From Treponema sp. UBA4692 (GTDB lineage: Bacteria > Spirochaetota > Spirochaetia > Treponematales > Treponemataceae): DNA of 46,044 bases. Below are positions 25,091 to 33,139 of the stretch, in pieces (positions within the stretch are counted from its first letter, which is position 1; every line of letters starts with the position of its first letter). The translations under genes and the position numbers were made by a program. Location of the stretch: NCBI GenBank assembly GCA_002404895.1, contig DHKO01000031.1, positions 1 to 46,044 on the forward strand. Direction: 5' to 3'. The notes under the pieces were generated by a model. It saw nothing but the letters and a program-made list of their open reading frames with translations. It ran no database searches and had not been told where the DNA came from.

Positions 25091-25120
25091 AGTCCAAAGT
25101 GCACTTTAGGGCTTTACGGT
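25078..25120 (-). terminator. Intrinsic terminator of the zinc-ribbon gene, overlapping the helicase stop codon
   Basis: ACCGTAAAG (25084-25092) pairs with CTTTACGGT (25112-25120), with an inner palindrome AAAGTGCACTTT. On the minus strand it is followed by seven T residues (25078-25084). On the plus strand there is no T-run, but the hairpin may still protect the helicase mRNA end. Confidence 0.8.
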
Positions 25121-25148
25121 ATTATGTGAACGTGTTCTGTCAAAAATC

Positions 25149-25319
25149 TTATTTGAAGTCTTTAGGACGACGTTCTGTACGCTTGCATTTCTGGCATTCA
25201 GCATAGTTCTTAAGTCTGCCGTTTTCAAGCTTTGTTTTCATTTCAACTTCACCACCACAAGTGCAGAAGAATTTCTGTGTCGCAACTGTAGTACGAGAGT
25301 TTTTTGATGCACCAGCCAT
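25149..25319 (-). CDS. 56-residue zinc-ribbon protein, ribosomal-protein-like
   Basis: The minus strand encodes MAGASKNSRTTVATQKFF, then C-T-C-G-G, a short Lys/Glu-rich strand region and A-E-C-Q-K-C-K-R-T-E-R-R-P-K-D-F-K. The CxC and CxxC pairs should bind one zinc ion. Size, high Lys/Arg content and the spacing recall small ribosomal proteins such as L33 or other translation-linked zinc ribbons, but I cannot assign a named family. It has an excellent promoter (25354-25382), GGAGG 6 bases before ATG, clean codon use and a strong terminator, all signs of high expression. It is transcribed alone, opposite its neighbours. Real gene: very likely; function: unknown. Confidence 0.85.
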   Translation of the reverse strand: MAGASKNSRTTVATQKFFCTCGGEVEMKTKLENGRLKNYAECQKCKRTERRPKDFK

Positions 25320-25353
25320 TTCTAGCCTCCATATGTTAATCGATTATCAATCT

Positions 25354-25382
25354 AATATATATTTTTCCCTTTTCTTGGTCAA
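25354..25382 (-). promoter_or_regulatory. Strong promoter of the zinc-ribbon gene
   Basis: Minus strand TTGACC (25377-25382), 17-base spacer, TATATT (25354-25359). Transcription would start near 25347, leaving a leader of about 28 bases with GGAGG. Confidence 0.8.
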
Positions 25383-25517
25383 GTATTGAAAAAGTTGTCT
25401 TTGCAATAGAAAAAACACAGCCGCATATATTCGGGAGATTTTCTGCGGAGTTTTATGATTATTTTATCAAAATTATTTTACTGATAATAAATAAGAAAAA
25501 AGATAACAATAAATTTA

Positions 25518-25545
25518 TTGATTTTGGATTATTTTCGATTATAAT
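25518..25545 (+). promoter_or_regulatory. Promoter of the V-ATPase operon
   Basis: TTGATT (25518-25523), 16-base spacer, perfect TATAAT (25540-25545). Predicted transcript start is near 25552, about 52 bases before the first ATG. Confidence 0.65.
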
Positions 25546-25551
25546 GTTGAT

Positions 25552-25572
25552 AGTTTTTGCATTGCAAAAACT
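25552..25572 (+). promoter_or_regulatory. 5'-end hairpin in the V-ATPase leader
   Basis: AGTTTTTGC (25552-25560) pairs perfectly with GCAAAAACT (25564-25572) around a 3-base ATT loop. It falls at the predicted first transcribed bases, so the operon mRNA would begin with a 9-bp stem, a typical arrangement for blocking 5'-end decay. The ribosome site GAGAGG (25593-25598) is left free. Confidence 0.5.
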
Positions 25573-25603
25573 TAAAGAATATTTTAAAGATTGAGAGGTT
25601 TGC

Positions 25604-26218
25604 ATGGACGTCCAGTTACAAGATTTGATTGAAAAAATCAAAAAAGATGGTGTCGAAGCTGCCGATAAATCTGCATCAGAAAAAATAGCCCAGGCGAAAG
25701 CTGAAGCTGAAAAAATCATCGCTAATGCGAAAGAAGAAGCAGACAAGATTATCAAAGCAGCAAAAGATGAAACGGCAAGAATGGAAAAGGCTAGCGAAGA
25801 CGCAATACGTCAGGCTGGCCGAAATCTTATTTTGTCGTTCAGAGAAAGCGTTGAAAAAGAGCTTTCCGCAATCATGACGGCTGAAACTGCAAAGTCTTAT
25901 TCGCCAAAATTGCTAGAAAATCTTATTCCTGAAACAGTAAAGGCGTGGACAAAAAACACGGGCGCAAGCGATGTTTCTGTTCTTTTGAACAAGAAAGACT
26001 TGAAAGAGCTTGAGCAGAATCTCGGAGCTGCGCTGAAAAACGAAATCAGCAAGGGACTTACGCTCAAGGCTGACAATTCGATTGAAAACGGATTCCGTAT
26101 CGGAGTGAAAGACGGAGCCGCTTATTATGATTTCTCTGCGGAAGCTGTCGCTGACTTGTTCAGCGCGTACTTGAATCCGAAAGTAGCTTCCATTATGAAA
26201 GAGGCTGTAAAGGCGTAA
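25604..26218 (+). CDS. atpE: V-type ATPase subunit E (peripheral stalk)
   Basis: 204 residues. A long Ala/Lys/Glu-rich coiled-coil N-terminus (about 20-85: KIAQAKAEAEKIIANAKEEA and similar heptads) precedes a compact C-terminal domain ending in YYDFSAEAVADLFSAYLNPK. This is the usual subunit E/NtpE layout, forming the peripheral stalk that holds the A3B3 head still. Length matches the family (about 190-210). GAGAGG lies 5 bases before ATG. It is first in an operon whose order E-DUF2764-A-B-D-I-K is the one I recall for spirochetes such as Borrelia. No subunit G partner for the stalk heterodimer is encoded here. Confidence 0.92.
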   Translation: MDVQLQDLIEKIKKDGVEAADKSASEKIAQAKAEAEKIIANAKEEADKIIKAAKDETARMEKASEDAIRQAGRNLILSFRESVEKELSAIMTAETAKSYSPKLLENLIPETVKAWTKNTGASDVSVLLNKKDLKELEQNLGAALKNEISKGLTLKADNSIENGFRIGVKDGAAYYDFSAEAVADLFSAYLNPKVASIMKEAVKA

Positions 26219-26230
26219 TGGAGGCGGACA

Positions 26231-26773
26231 ATGAGTAAGCAGTATTATCTTATGTCTCAACTTCCTGAATTTTCTGTAAGCGATGACAGAAATGTTCTGC
26301 CGATTACTTATGATTATTTTTATGACCTCTGTTCACGATTTCTCGGAGCAAAAGAGATGAAGATTCTTGAGAGCCTTTCTCTTGAACCGCCGATGGATGC
26401 TTCTTTGACCGGCAACGATTTTATTGATAGCTGGAATGAAAAGGAAAGAAGCTTGCGTCTGGCTTTGGCTCAAATTCGCGCTTTGAAAATGAAGAAAAAG
26501 ATGAGCGCAGTTAATGAGTCAATATCTCCTGATGCTGTGCAGGCTGCCAGAACAGCAACTGGAATGGACAGTCCTCTTGCGGCGGAGCAGTTTTTGAATC
26601 AGTACAGACTGAGCGTCATCGAAAATATGCGTCCGACTGACGGATTTTCAATTGATTCTGTCTTTAGATATGGCTTGAGGCTTTTGCTTGCGACCCGCAT
26701 GAAGAAATTCAATGCGGAAGAAGGAATGTCTTCATATAAGCAAATCTACAACAGAATTCTTGAAGGTAAATAG
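26231..26773 (+). CDS. DUF2764 protein of the V-ATPase operon
   Basis: 180 residues, mainly helical. It opens with QYYLMSQLPEFSVSDDRNVL, contains a Y-D-Y-F-Y-D-L-C-S-R-F-L-G-A-K-E block and ends near FNAEEGMSSYKQIYNRILEG. This fits DUF2764, known from reduced V-ATPase operons (from memory, BB0095 in Borrelia sits at the same place). It lies between subunits E and A with GGAGG before ATG. Because genes for subunits C and F are absent from this operon, it may replace the central-stalk C subunit that links the rotor to the K ring; that is inference. No catalytic motif is seen. Confidence 0.85.
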   Translation: MSKQYYLMSQLPEFSVSDDRNVLPITYDYFYDLCSRFLGAKEMKILESLSLEPPMDASLTGNDFIDSWNEKERSLRLALAQIRALKMKKKMSAVNESISPDAVQAARTATGMDSPLAAEQFLNQYRLSVIENMRPTDGFSIDSVFRYGLRLLLATRMKKFNAEEGMSSYKQIYNRILEGK

Positions 26774-26791
26774 TTTAATTGGAGAAAATTA

Positions 26792-28555
26792 ATGACGGAT
26801 ACAAAAGGAAAGGTAGTCGGCGTTAATGGAAACATGGTTTCTGTCGAATTTGACGGAAATGTTTCTATGAACGAAGTTGCCTATGTAAAAGTTGATGATG
26901 TGAGCCTGAAAAGCGAGGTTATCCGTATCCGCGGAAACGTAGCCCAGCTTCAGGTTTACGAAATGACAAAGGGAATCAAGGCAGGCGACACTGTTGAGTT
27001 TACAGGCGATTTGCTTTCTGCTGAGCTTGGACCTGGTCTTTTGGGTCAGGTTTATGACGGCTTGCAGAATCCGTTGCCTTTGCTCGCTGAAAAGGCCGGC
27101 TGGTTTCTTGAAAGAGGTGTTTACGTCAATCCTCTTGATAAAGAGAAAAAATGGGATTTTACGCCGACTGCAAAACCTGGCGATGTTCTGAAAGCAGGTG
27201 AGTATGTCGGTTCTGTTCCTGAGGGAGCTTTCACCCACAAGATTTTTGTTCCTTTCTACTTGCTTGGAAGCTACACTGTAAAATCGATTGTTCCGGCTGG
27301 ATCTTACACTTTGAAGGACAAAATTGCTGTTCTTACAGATGAAAAAGGAAACGATGTTGAAATCGGACTTTCATTCAAATGGCCTGTAAAGCGCGCGATT
27401 TCCTGCTACAAGGAGCGTCTTGCGCCGACAGAGACAATGGTCACAAAAGTCCGCTTGATTGATACTTTCTTCCCTGTTGCAAAAGGCGGAACTTACTGTA
27501 TTCCAGGACCTTTTGGAGCTGGAAAAACAGTTTTGCAGCACACAACTTCAAAATACGCTGATGTTGACATTGTAATCATTGCGGCCTGCGGTGAGCGCGC
27601 CGGTGAAGTTGTCGAGACTCTTACTGAATTTCCTGAGCTTAAAGACCCGAAAACCGGAAAGTCTTTGATGGAAAGAACAATAATCATCTGCAATACATCT
27701 TCAATGCCTGTTGCTTCGCGCGAGGCTTCGGTCTACACATCAGTAACATTGGCTGAATATTACAGGCAGATGGGCTTGAATGTTCTTCTTCTTGCGGACT
27801 CAACTTCACGCTGGGCTCAGGCTTTGCGTGAAATGTCTGGACGCTTGGAGGAGATTCCGGGTGAGGAAGCTTTCCCTGCTTACATGGAGTCTTATATTGC
27901 GGCTTTCTATGAGCGTGCGGGTCAGGTTATTCTTCCTGACGGCTCAAAAGGCTCTGTAACAATCGGCGGAACTGTCTCTCCAGCAGGCGGAAACTTTGAG
28001 GAGCCTGTAACTCAGGCTACGCTGAAAGTTGTCGGAGCATTCCATGGACTTTCCCGCGCTCGTTCTGATGCGCGAAAATATCCGGCAATCGACCCGATTC
28101 AGTCTTGGTCAAAATATGAAGGAATTATTTCTTCAAACAAAGTGAATTTCTGCTTTGATATAATGAGAAAAGGCGTTGATGTCGCTTCCATGATGAAAGT
28201 CGTTGGTGAAGAGGGAACTTCGCTTGAAGATTATCTCGTTTATCTAAAAGAAGAGATGCTCGATGCTGTTTATTTCCAGCAGAACTCTTTTGATGCGGTT
28301 GATGCGAATGCAACTGTCGAACGTCAAAAGTATGACTTGGACAAGCTGATTACGATTTTGGGTTCTGAATTCGACCTTTCAGAAAAGGACGAGGCGAGAA
28401 GCTATTTCAACCAGCTGCGCCAGAAATTCATCGACTGGAACTATACAGAGTTTGAAAGCGATGATTTTAAGAAACTTGAAAAAGAGATTGATGACTTGTA
28501 CGCATCAAAATCTGGAAAATTGACTGCGCAGGCAGAAAATCTTCTAAAAGCATAG
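26792..28555 (+). CDS. atpA: V-type ATPase catalytic subunit A
   Basis: 587 residues, the usual length. The Walker A motif GPFGAGKT is at 239-246, followed by VIIAACGERAGEVVETL (catalytic Glu in GER), SRWAQALREMSGRLEEIPGE and the typical 'non-homologous region' insert between about 115 and 190. It hydrolyses or synthesises ATP at the A3B3 head. GGAG precedes ATG. The stop is 19 bases before subunit B. All residues needed for ATPase chemistry appear intact. Confidence 0.98.
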   Translation: MTDTKGKVVGVNGNMVSVEFDGNVSMNEVAYVKVDDVSLKSEVIRIRGNVAQLQVYEMTKGIKAGDTVEFTGDLLSAELGPGLLGQVYDGLQNPLPLLAEKAGWFLERGVYVNPLDKEKKWDFTPTAKPGDVLKAGEYVGSVPEGAFTHKIFVPFYLLGSYTVKSIVPAGSYTLKDKIAVLTDEKGNDVEIGLSFKWPVKRAISCYKERLAPTETMVTKVRLIDTFFPVAKGGTYCIPGPFGAGKTVLQHTTSKYADVDIVIIAACGERAGEVVETLTEFPELKDPKTGKSLMERTIIICNTSSMPVASREASVYTSVTLAEYYRQMGLNVLLLADSTSRWAQALREMSGRLEEIPGEEAFPAYMESYIAAFYERAGQVILPDGSKGSVTIGGTVSPAGGNFEEPVTQATLKVVGAFHGLSRARSDARKYPAIDPIQSWSKYEGIISSNKVNFCFDIMRKGVDVASMMKVVGEEGTSLEDYLVYLKEEMLDAVYFQQNSFDAVDANATVERQKYDLDKLITILGSEFDLSEKDEARSYFNQLRQKFIDWNYTEFESDDFKKLEKEIDDLYASKSGKLTAQAENLLKA

Positions 28556-28574
28556 GTAAGGACGGTAAATCGAA

Positions 28575-29870
28575 ATGAACAAAGTTTACAATAAAATTGA
28601 TTCAATCACAGGTTCCGTAATTACTGTAAAGGCTGAGGGCGTAAAATACAACGAGCTTGCGGAAATCACTACAAGATTCGGAAAGTCGCTCGCCGAAGTG
28701 AACAAGATTGACGGCGACACTGTATCGCTTCAGGTTTTTGCCGGCGGACGCGGTGTTTCAACTGGCGATCAGGTTCGTTTTCTTGGACACGATATGCGTG
28801 TTTCTTTCGGCGATGACTTGCTCGGACGTATTTTCAACGGCTCTGGAGACCCGCGCGACAAGGGACCTTCTCTTACAGAAAATATGACTGAAATCGGCGG
28901 ACCTTCTGTAAACCCTTCAAAGCGTATTCTTGCTGACCGAATGATGAGGACGAACATTCCGATGATTGATATGTTCAACACTCTCGTTGTTTCACAGAAA
29001 CTTCCGATTTTTTCCATTTCGGGCGAGCCTTACAACCAGCTTCTTGCGCGCATTGCCATGCAGGCTGAGGCTGACGTAATCGTTCTTGGCGGAATGGGAC
29101 TTAAATACGACGATTTCCTTTATTTCAAGAAGACATTGGAAGAGGGCGGCTCTCTGTCAAAAACAGTAATGTTCATTCATACTGCTGCTGACCCGACTGT
29201 AGAATGTATCAAGATTCCTGATATGTCGCTTGCAGTTGCCGAGCAGTTTGCTCTGCAGAACAAGGATGTCTTGGTTCTCTTGACAGATATGACTTCTTAT
29301 GCTGACGCTATGAAGGAAATTGCAATCACTCAGGAACAGGTTCCTTCTAACCGAGGTTATCCTGGAGACTTGTATTCTCAGCTTGCAGCGCGTTATGAGA
29401 AAGCTGTTGACTTTAAAGGAAGCGGCTCTGTAACAATTCTTGCTGTAACGACGATGCCTGGCGACGATGTTACTCATCCGGTTCCAGACAACACTGGCTA
29501 CATCACAGAAGGCCAGTATTATCTTAAGGGCGGCAGAATCGAGCCTTTCGGTTCTCTTTCACGCTTAAAGCAGAACGTAAACGGCAAGACTAGAAAAGAC
29601 CACCGCGCTTTGATGGATGCCATGATTCGCTTGTATTCTTCTTATAAAGATACTCTCGAGAAAAAATCGATGGGATTCATGATGTCAAAGTGGGATGAAA
29701 AACTCCTTAAATACGGCGACCTTTTTGAAACGAAGATGATGGACTTGTCTGTGAACATTTCTCTTGAAGAGGCTTTGGATTTGGGCTGGAAGATTCTTGC
29801 GGAATGTTTTGACAAGGATGAGACTGGAATTAAGTCTGAATTGATTGCAGAATTCTGGCCGAACAAATAA
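28575..29870 (+). CDS. atpB: V-type ATPase non-catalytic subunit B
   Basis: 431 residues. It has the beta-barrel start (GSVITVKAEGVKYNELAEI), FNGSGDPRDKGPS, PMIDMFNTLVVSQKLPIFS, SGEPYNQLLARIA in place of a Walker A motif, and YPGDLYSQLAARYEKA. This is the classic subunit B pattern: it binds nucleotide at the interface but lacks the P-loop lysine. AAGGA precedes ATG. Length is slightly under the 460 of many homologues, mostly through a short C-terminus. Confidence 0.97.
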   Translation: MNKVYNKIDSITGSVITVKAEGVKYNELAEITTRFGKSLAEVNKIDGDTVSLQVFAGGRGVSTGDQVRFLGHDMRVSFGDDLLGRIFNGSGDPRDKGPSLTENMTEIGGPSVNPSKRILADRMMRTNIPMIDMFNTLVVSQKLPIFSISGEPYNQLLARIAMQAEADVIVLGGMGLKYDDFLYFKKTLEEGGSLSKTVMFIHTAADPTVECIKIPDMSLAVAEQFALQNKDVLVLLTDMTSYADAMKEIAITQEQVPSNRGYPGDLYSQLAARYEKAVDFKGSGSVTILAVTTMPGDDVTHPVPDNTGYITEGQYYLKGGRIEPFGSLSRLKQNVNGKTRKDHRALMDAMIRLYSSYKDTLEKKSMGFMMSKWDEKLLKYGDLFETKMMDLSVNISLEEALDLGWKILAECFDKDETGIKSELIAEFWPNK

Positions 29871-29888
29871 TTTTTGTGAGGAAGATGA

Positions 29889-30539
29889 ATGGCAAAAATT
29901 AAGCTGACAAAAAATGAGCAGAAAGTTCAGAAAGACGCGCTGAAAATGTACCAGCGTTATCTTCCGACTCTTACGCTCAAAAAACAGCAGCTTCAATCTG
30001 AAATCAGAACCATCGAGGAAAAGGCGAAAGCTGTCAGAAATGCCCGTGTGGAGCTTGAAAAAGAATTCAAGGTCTGGATTGGTGTTTTTGGCGAAAAAGA
30101 AGCCTTTAAAAGCGGAATGGTGACTGTCCGAAATATAAAAAAGGGCAAAGGCAATATTGCCGGTGTTACGATTCCAATCTACGAGGGAGCTGATTTTTCC
30201 CGCGGAGACTATGACTTATACGAGACTCCGCTTTGGGTTGACATGGCCGCTGACAGAATGGAAAAGGCTCTTTCTCTTGACTTGGAGGCGAGCGTTCTTG
30301 ATGAGCAGGTCAGACTGCTTTCTAAGGAACTCCGCACAACAAGCCAGCGCGTGAACCTTTTTGAGAAAATAAAAATCCCGGAGGCGAAAGCCAATATCAA
30401 GAAAATTTCAGTTTATCTTGGCGACCAGCAGGTCAGCGCGGTTGTCCGCTCTAAAATTTCCAAAAAGAAAATTGACGAGCGAAACAAGGCTGCAAATTCT
30501 GCTGTCGGCAATGCTTCAAGCGAGGAGGCTGCTTCATGA
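29889..30539 (+). CDS. atpD: V-type ATPase subunit D (central rotor shaft)
   Basis: 216 residues, predicted as two long antiparallel helices (about 5-75 and 130-200) with a small middle domain. The start KIKLTKNEQKVQKDALKMYQ and the second-helix segment LLSKELRTTSQRVNLFEKIK followed by IPEAK are characteristic of subunit D/NtpD, whose coiled coil turns inside A3B3. GAGGA precedes ATG. The stop overlaps the next ATG (ATGA), coupling it to subunit I. Confidence 0.95.
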   Translation: MAKIKLTKNEQKVQKDALKMYQRYLPTLTLKKQQLQSEIRTIEEKAKAVRNARVELEKEFKVWIGVFGEKEAFKSGMVTVRNIKKGKGNIAGVTIPIYEGADFSRGDYDLYETPLWVDMAADRMEKALSLDLEASVLDEQVRLLSKELRTTSQRVNLFEKIKIPEAKANIKKISVYLGDQQVSAVVRSKISKKKIDERNKAANSAVGNASSEEAAS

Positions 30540-32476
30540 TAGTTCCAATGAAAAAAGTTTCCTTGGTTGTCCTTGAAAAAGAACGGCGGGAAGCACTGAG
30601 AAAACTAAGAAAAATGGGCGTTCTTCATGTTGAGGAAGTTCAGGGAGCGAGTGACGAGCTTTCTGCCTGCAAGGAGCATGACTCAAAAATCAACAAGGCT
30701 TTGGGAATCCTTTCCGAGATAAAACTTGGAAAAAAAGAAGTTCAAGGCCAAAGTCTGATTGGAAAAGATGCTTCTTATCAGATTGCGGAAAAAGTTCTCG
30801 CTTTGTCTGACGAGAAAAAATCTTGTCTTGACAGAATAACGAACAACAGCGTGGAGCTTGAACGTCTTTCAAAATGGGGCAGCGTTGACCCGAAAGACTT
30901 TGCTGATTTGGCGGAAAAAGGAATTTATCTTACGATGTATGAAATTCCTTCTGACAAATATGCTTTAATCGGTGAAAAAGCCGAGACTGTCCTTGTCGCG
31001 AATGCTTCTCCTGACAAGGCTCATAAGAGATTTTTGCTTGTTTCAAAAACTCCTCTTGCAGCGAATGAAAGACCGGAAGATATTCCTCCTGAAGCGTATC
31101 AGGTTGTGACTCCGAGAGTTTCAACAGCTGCGCTTGAAAAAGAGATTGAAGACTCAAAGGCTAGAATTGATGAGATTGGTTCTGAGCTGAAATCGCTTCT
31201 GCAGTACAAAAATTCGATGAAATCTTCAATTTCTGAGATTGCGAAGGATATTGAGTTTGAGAATCTTTACTCAGGAATGGGAACGGAAGAAAAACTTTCA
31301 TGGATTACTGGCTATGTTCCTGTTGATTCAATGAAGGCTTTTGAAGCCGGAGCAAAAGAGCAGAAGTGGGCTTATGCGGCAGCTGATCCAAGCGAAGACG
31401 ACAATGTTCCGACAAAGCTTAAGAACAACCGTTTTGTGAGCTTGATTTATCCGCTTACAGACTTCTTGGGAACCGTTCCTGGCTATCACGAATATGATAT
31501 TTCAGGCTGGTTCTTGTTCTTCTTCACAATATTCTTCGGGATGATTTTTGGAGACGGCGGATACGGAGCGTTGGTCACACTTGTTTCCCTTATTTTCATT
31601 GGAAAAAGCGTGTCTAAAAAGCAGAAAGTTCCTCCTATGATGAAGCTTGTTCTGCATTTAGGTTTGGCGACGATGATTTGGGGAGCTGTAACCTGCACTT
31701 GGTTCGGACTTGGAATGGATGCTTTGCCGTCTTGGCTTAAAGCAATTTCTGTTCCGCCTCTTTCAAACGCATATTCCGATGTTCAGTGGATTCCATTTTG
31801 GATGAGCGACGGAGATGTTTCTAAGGGTACTCTTTCCTCTGCCAATAACCTTCAGATTTTCTGCTTCACGCTTGCTCTTGTCCAGCTTTGCGTTGCGCAT
31901 TTGAAGGGAATTGCAAGATATGCAAGAGAAAAGTCCTTGAAATGCATTGCCGAATTCGGCTCGTTTATTGAACTGATTGGAATGTATTGGGTTGTTTTGT
32001 CTATGGTTGTTAACAGCACTCTCTTCCCGATGATTGGAGGAGACGTGTATGGTCTTCCGTGGGGAACAATTTCAATCGCGCTCGTTGGAGCAGGCTTTGC
32101 CTTGAGCTTTGTATTCGCAAACTACGAGGGAAGCATTGGAAAGTCAATTTTGGAAAGCGTGAAGAATATAATTTCAGTTCTTCTTGGTGTTGTGAACGTG
32201 TTCTCTGACATCGTTTCATACATCAGATTGTGGGCGGTCGGTCTTGCCGGAGCTGCAATCAGCGGAACTGTAAACACAATGGCAGGTCCAATGGTCGGTC
32301 ATGCAGTTATGTTCCTTGTTCTTGTGATTCTTCTTGTATTCGGTCATGGACTGAATATGATTTTGAATCTGCTTTCTGTAATAGTTCACGGTGTTCGTTT
32401 GAACACGCTGGAGTTCTCAAACCACTTGGGAATGTCCTGGTCTGGTTTCAAGTACAAGCCTTTCAGTGAAAAGTAG
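30536..32476 (+). CDS. atpI: V-type ATPase membrane subunit I (a-type stator)
   Basis: 646 residues. A soluble N-terminal half (about 1-315) with coiled-coil segments contacts the peripheral stalk. The C-terminal half has about eight membrane helices from GWFLFFFTIFFGMIFGDGGYG on. The segment DIVSYIRLWAVGLAGAAISG carries the essential half-channel arginine of V-ATPase a/I subunits. It forms the ion path with subunit K. The start MIVPMKKVSLVVLEKERRE is typical, and ATG overlaps the subunit D stop by 4 bases. Confidence 0.97.
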   Translation: MIVPMKKVSLVVLEKERREALRKLRKMGVLHVEEVQGASDELSACKEHDSKINKALGILSEIKLGKKEVQGQSLIGKDASYQIAEKVLALSDEKKSCLDRITNNSVELERLSKWGSVDPKDFADLAEKGIYLTMYEIPSDKYALIGEKAETVLVANASPDKAHKRFLLVSKTPLAANERPEDIPPEAYQVVTPRVSTAALEKEIEDSKARIDEIGSELKSLLQYKNSMKSSISEIAKDIEFENLYSGMGTEEKLSWITGYVPVDSMKAFEAGAKEQKWAYAAADPSEDDNVPTKLKNNRFVSLIYPLTDFLGTVPGYHEYDISGWFLFFFTIFFGMIFGDGGYGALVTLVSLIFIGKSVSKKQKVPPMMKLVLHLGLATMIWGAVTCTWFGLGMDALPSWLKAISVPPLSNAYSDVQWIPFWMSDGDVSKGTLSSANNLQIFCFTLALVQLCVAHLKGIARYAREKSLKCIAEFGSFIELIGMYWVVLSMVVNSTLFPMIGGDVYGLPWGTISIALVGAGFALSFVFANYEGSIGKSILESVKNIISVLLGVVNVFSDIVSYIRLWAVGLAGAAISGTVNTMAGPMVGHAVMFLVLVILLVFGHGLNMILNLLSVIVHGVRLNTLEFSNHLGMSWSGFKYKPFSEK

Positions 32477-32521
32477 CTTGTATTGCAAATAAATTAGAAA
32501 TTTTATCTAAAGGAGATAATT

Positions 32522-32953
32522 ATGAATTGGGGAATGATTGGTGCTGGTCTTGTTATGGGTATTGCCGCTATTGGTTCTGCTATCGGAATCGGAATTGCCG
32601 GACAGGGAGCAATCGGAGCTTGGAAACGCTGTTTTATGGCTAACAAGCCTGCTCCGTTTATCTTGACAGTATTTGCCGGTGCTCCTTTGACACAGACAAT
32701 TTACGGCTTCCTTTTGATGCAGCAGATGGCTGGTTCTTCAAAAATCAATGAGAATCCGCTCTTCTTCTTGGGATTGGGAATCGCTTGCGGTCTTGGAATG
32801 ATGTTCTCTGCTATTGCTCAGGGAAAAGCTGGCGCGGCTGGTTCTGACGCTCTCGGCGAGACTGGAAAAGGATTTTCAAACTACATCATGGTTGTAGGTC
32901 TTTGCGAAACTGTTGCTTTGTTCGCAATGGTTTTCGGAATGATTCAGTGCTAG
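32522..32953 (+). CDS. atpK: V-type ATPase ion-binding subunit K (proteolipid)
   Basis: 143 residues forming four membrane helices as two hairpins. The ion site can be read against Enterococcus NtpK: APLTQTIYG provides Thr57 and Gln58, AIAQGKAGAAG provides Gln100 and LCETVAL provides the essential Glu129. Retention of Thr, both Gln and Glu is the Na+-site signature, so sodium coupling is plausible. The only sizeable gap inside the operon (45 bases) and its strongest ribosome site, AAAGGAG 6-7 bases before ATG, precede this gene, fitting the need for many copies per enzyme. It ends the operon and is followed by two hairpins. Confidence 0.96.
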   Translation: MNWGMIGAGLVMGIAAIGSAIGIGIAGQGAIGAWKRCFMANKPAPFILTVFAGAPLTQTIYGFLLMQQMAGSSKINENPLFFLGLGIACGLGMMFSAIAQGKAGAAGSDALGETGKGFSNYIMVVGLCETVALFAMVFGMIQC

Positions 32954-32959
32954 CCAAGA

Positions 32960-32985
32960 CAGAAAATCACGTTTTCTGATTTTAT
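32960..32985 (+). terminator. AT-rich hairpin just after the V-ATPase operon
   Basis: CAGAAAA (32960-32966) pairs with TTTTCTG (32972-32978) around TCACG, followed by ATTTTAT. Weak by itself; it may trim or stabilise the 3' end ahead of the stronger hairpin at 33038. Confidence 0.4.
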
Positions 32986-33037
32986 CTGATGAGAAAATTC
33001 TGTCTGATTAAAACTTGTCAGAACTTTCTTTGATTTT

Positions 33038-33065
33038 TGCCTCCATTCGTGGGGGCAGTTTTTTT
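33038..33065 (+). terminator. Intrinsic terminator of the V-ATPase operon
   Basis: TGCCTCC (33038-33044) pairs with GGGGGCA (33051-33057), including one G-T pair, with loop ATTCGT and a T7 tract at 33059-33065. Confidence 0.85.
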
Positions 33066-33124
33066 ATCTTTCAAATCAGTATAAAGGTGTCCTTTCTATT
33101 CATCTTTTTTTTTATCTTGATGAC

Positions 33125-33133
33125 TGATATAAT
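33125..33133 (+). promoter_or_regulatory. Extended -10 promoter of ispG, likely leaderless
   Basis: TGA-TATAAT (33125-33133): a perfect -10 with an extended-10 TG. The -35 position holds only a T9 run (33105-33113). Six bases separate the -10 from ATG 33140 and no ribosome site is present, so the transcript should begin at or next to the start codon. Confidence 0.65.
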
Positions 33134-33139
33134 AAAAAC

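Noticed and set aside
25419..25448. CCGCA...TGCGG pairing upstream of the V-ATPase promoter as a regulatory hairpin
   Set aside because: Only about five pairs with a long loop, and it lies outside both predicted transcripts.
33105..33113. T9 run upstream of ispG as a phase-variation switch
   Set aside because: T-runs of this length are common in this AT-rich DNA and the extended -10 would not need the -35; no evidence that tract length matters.
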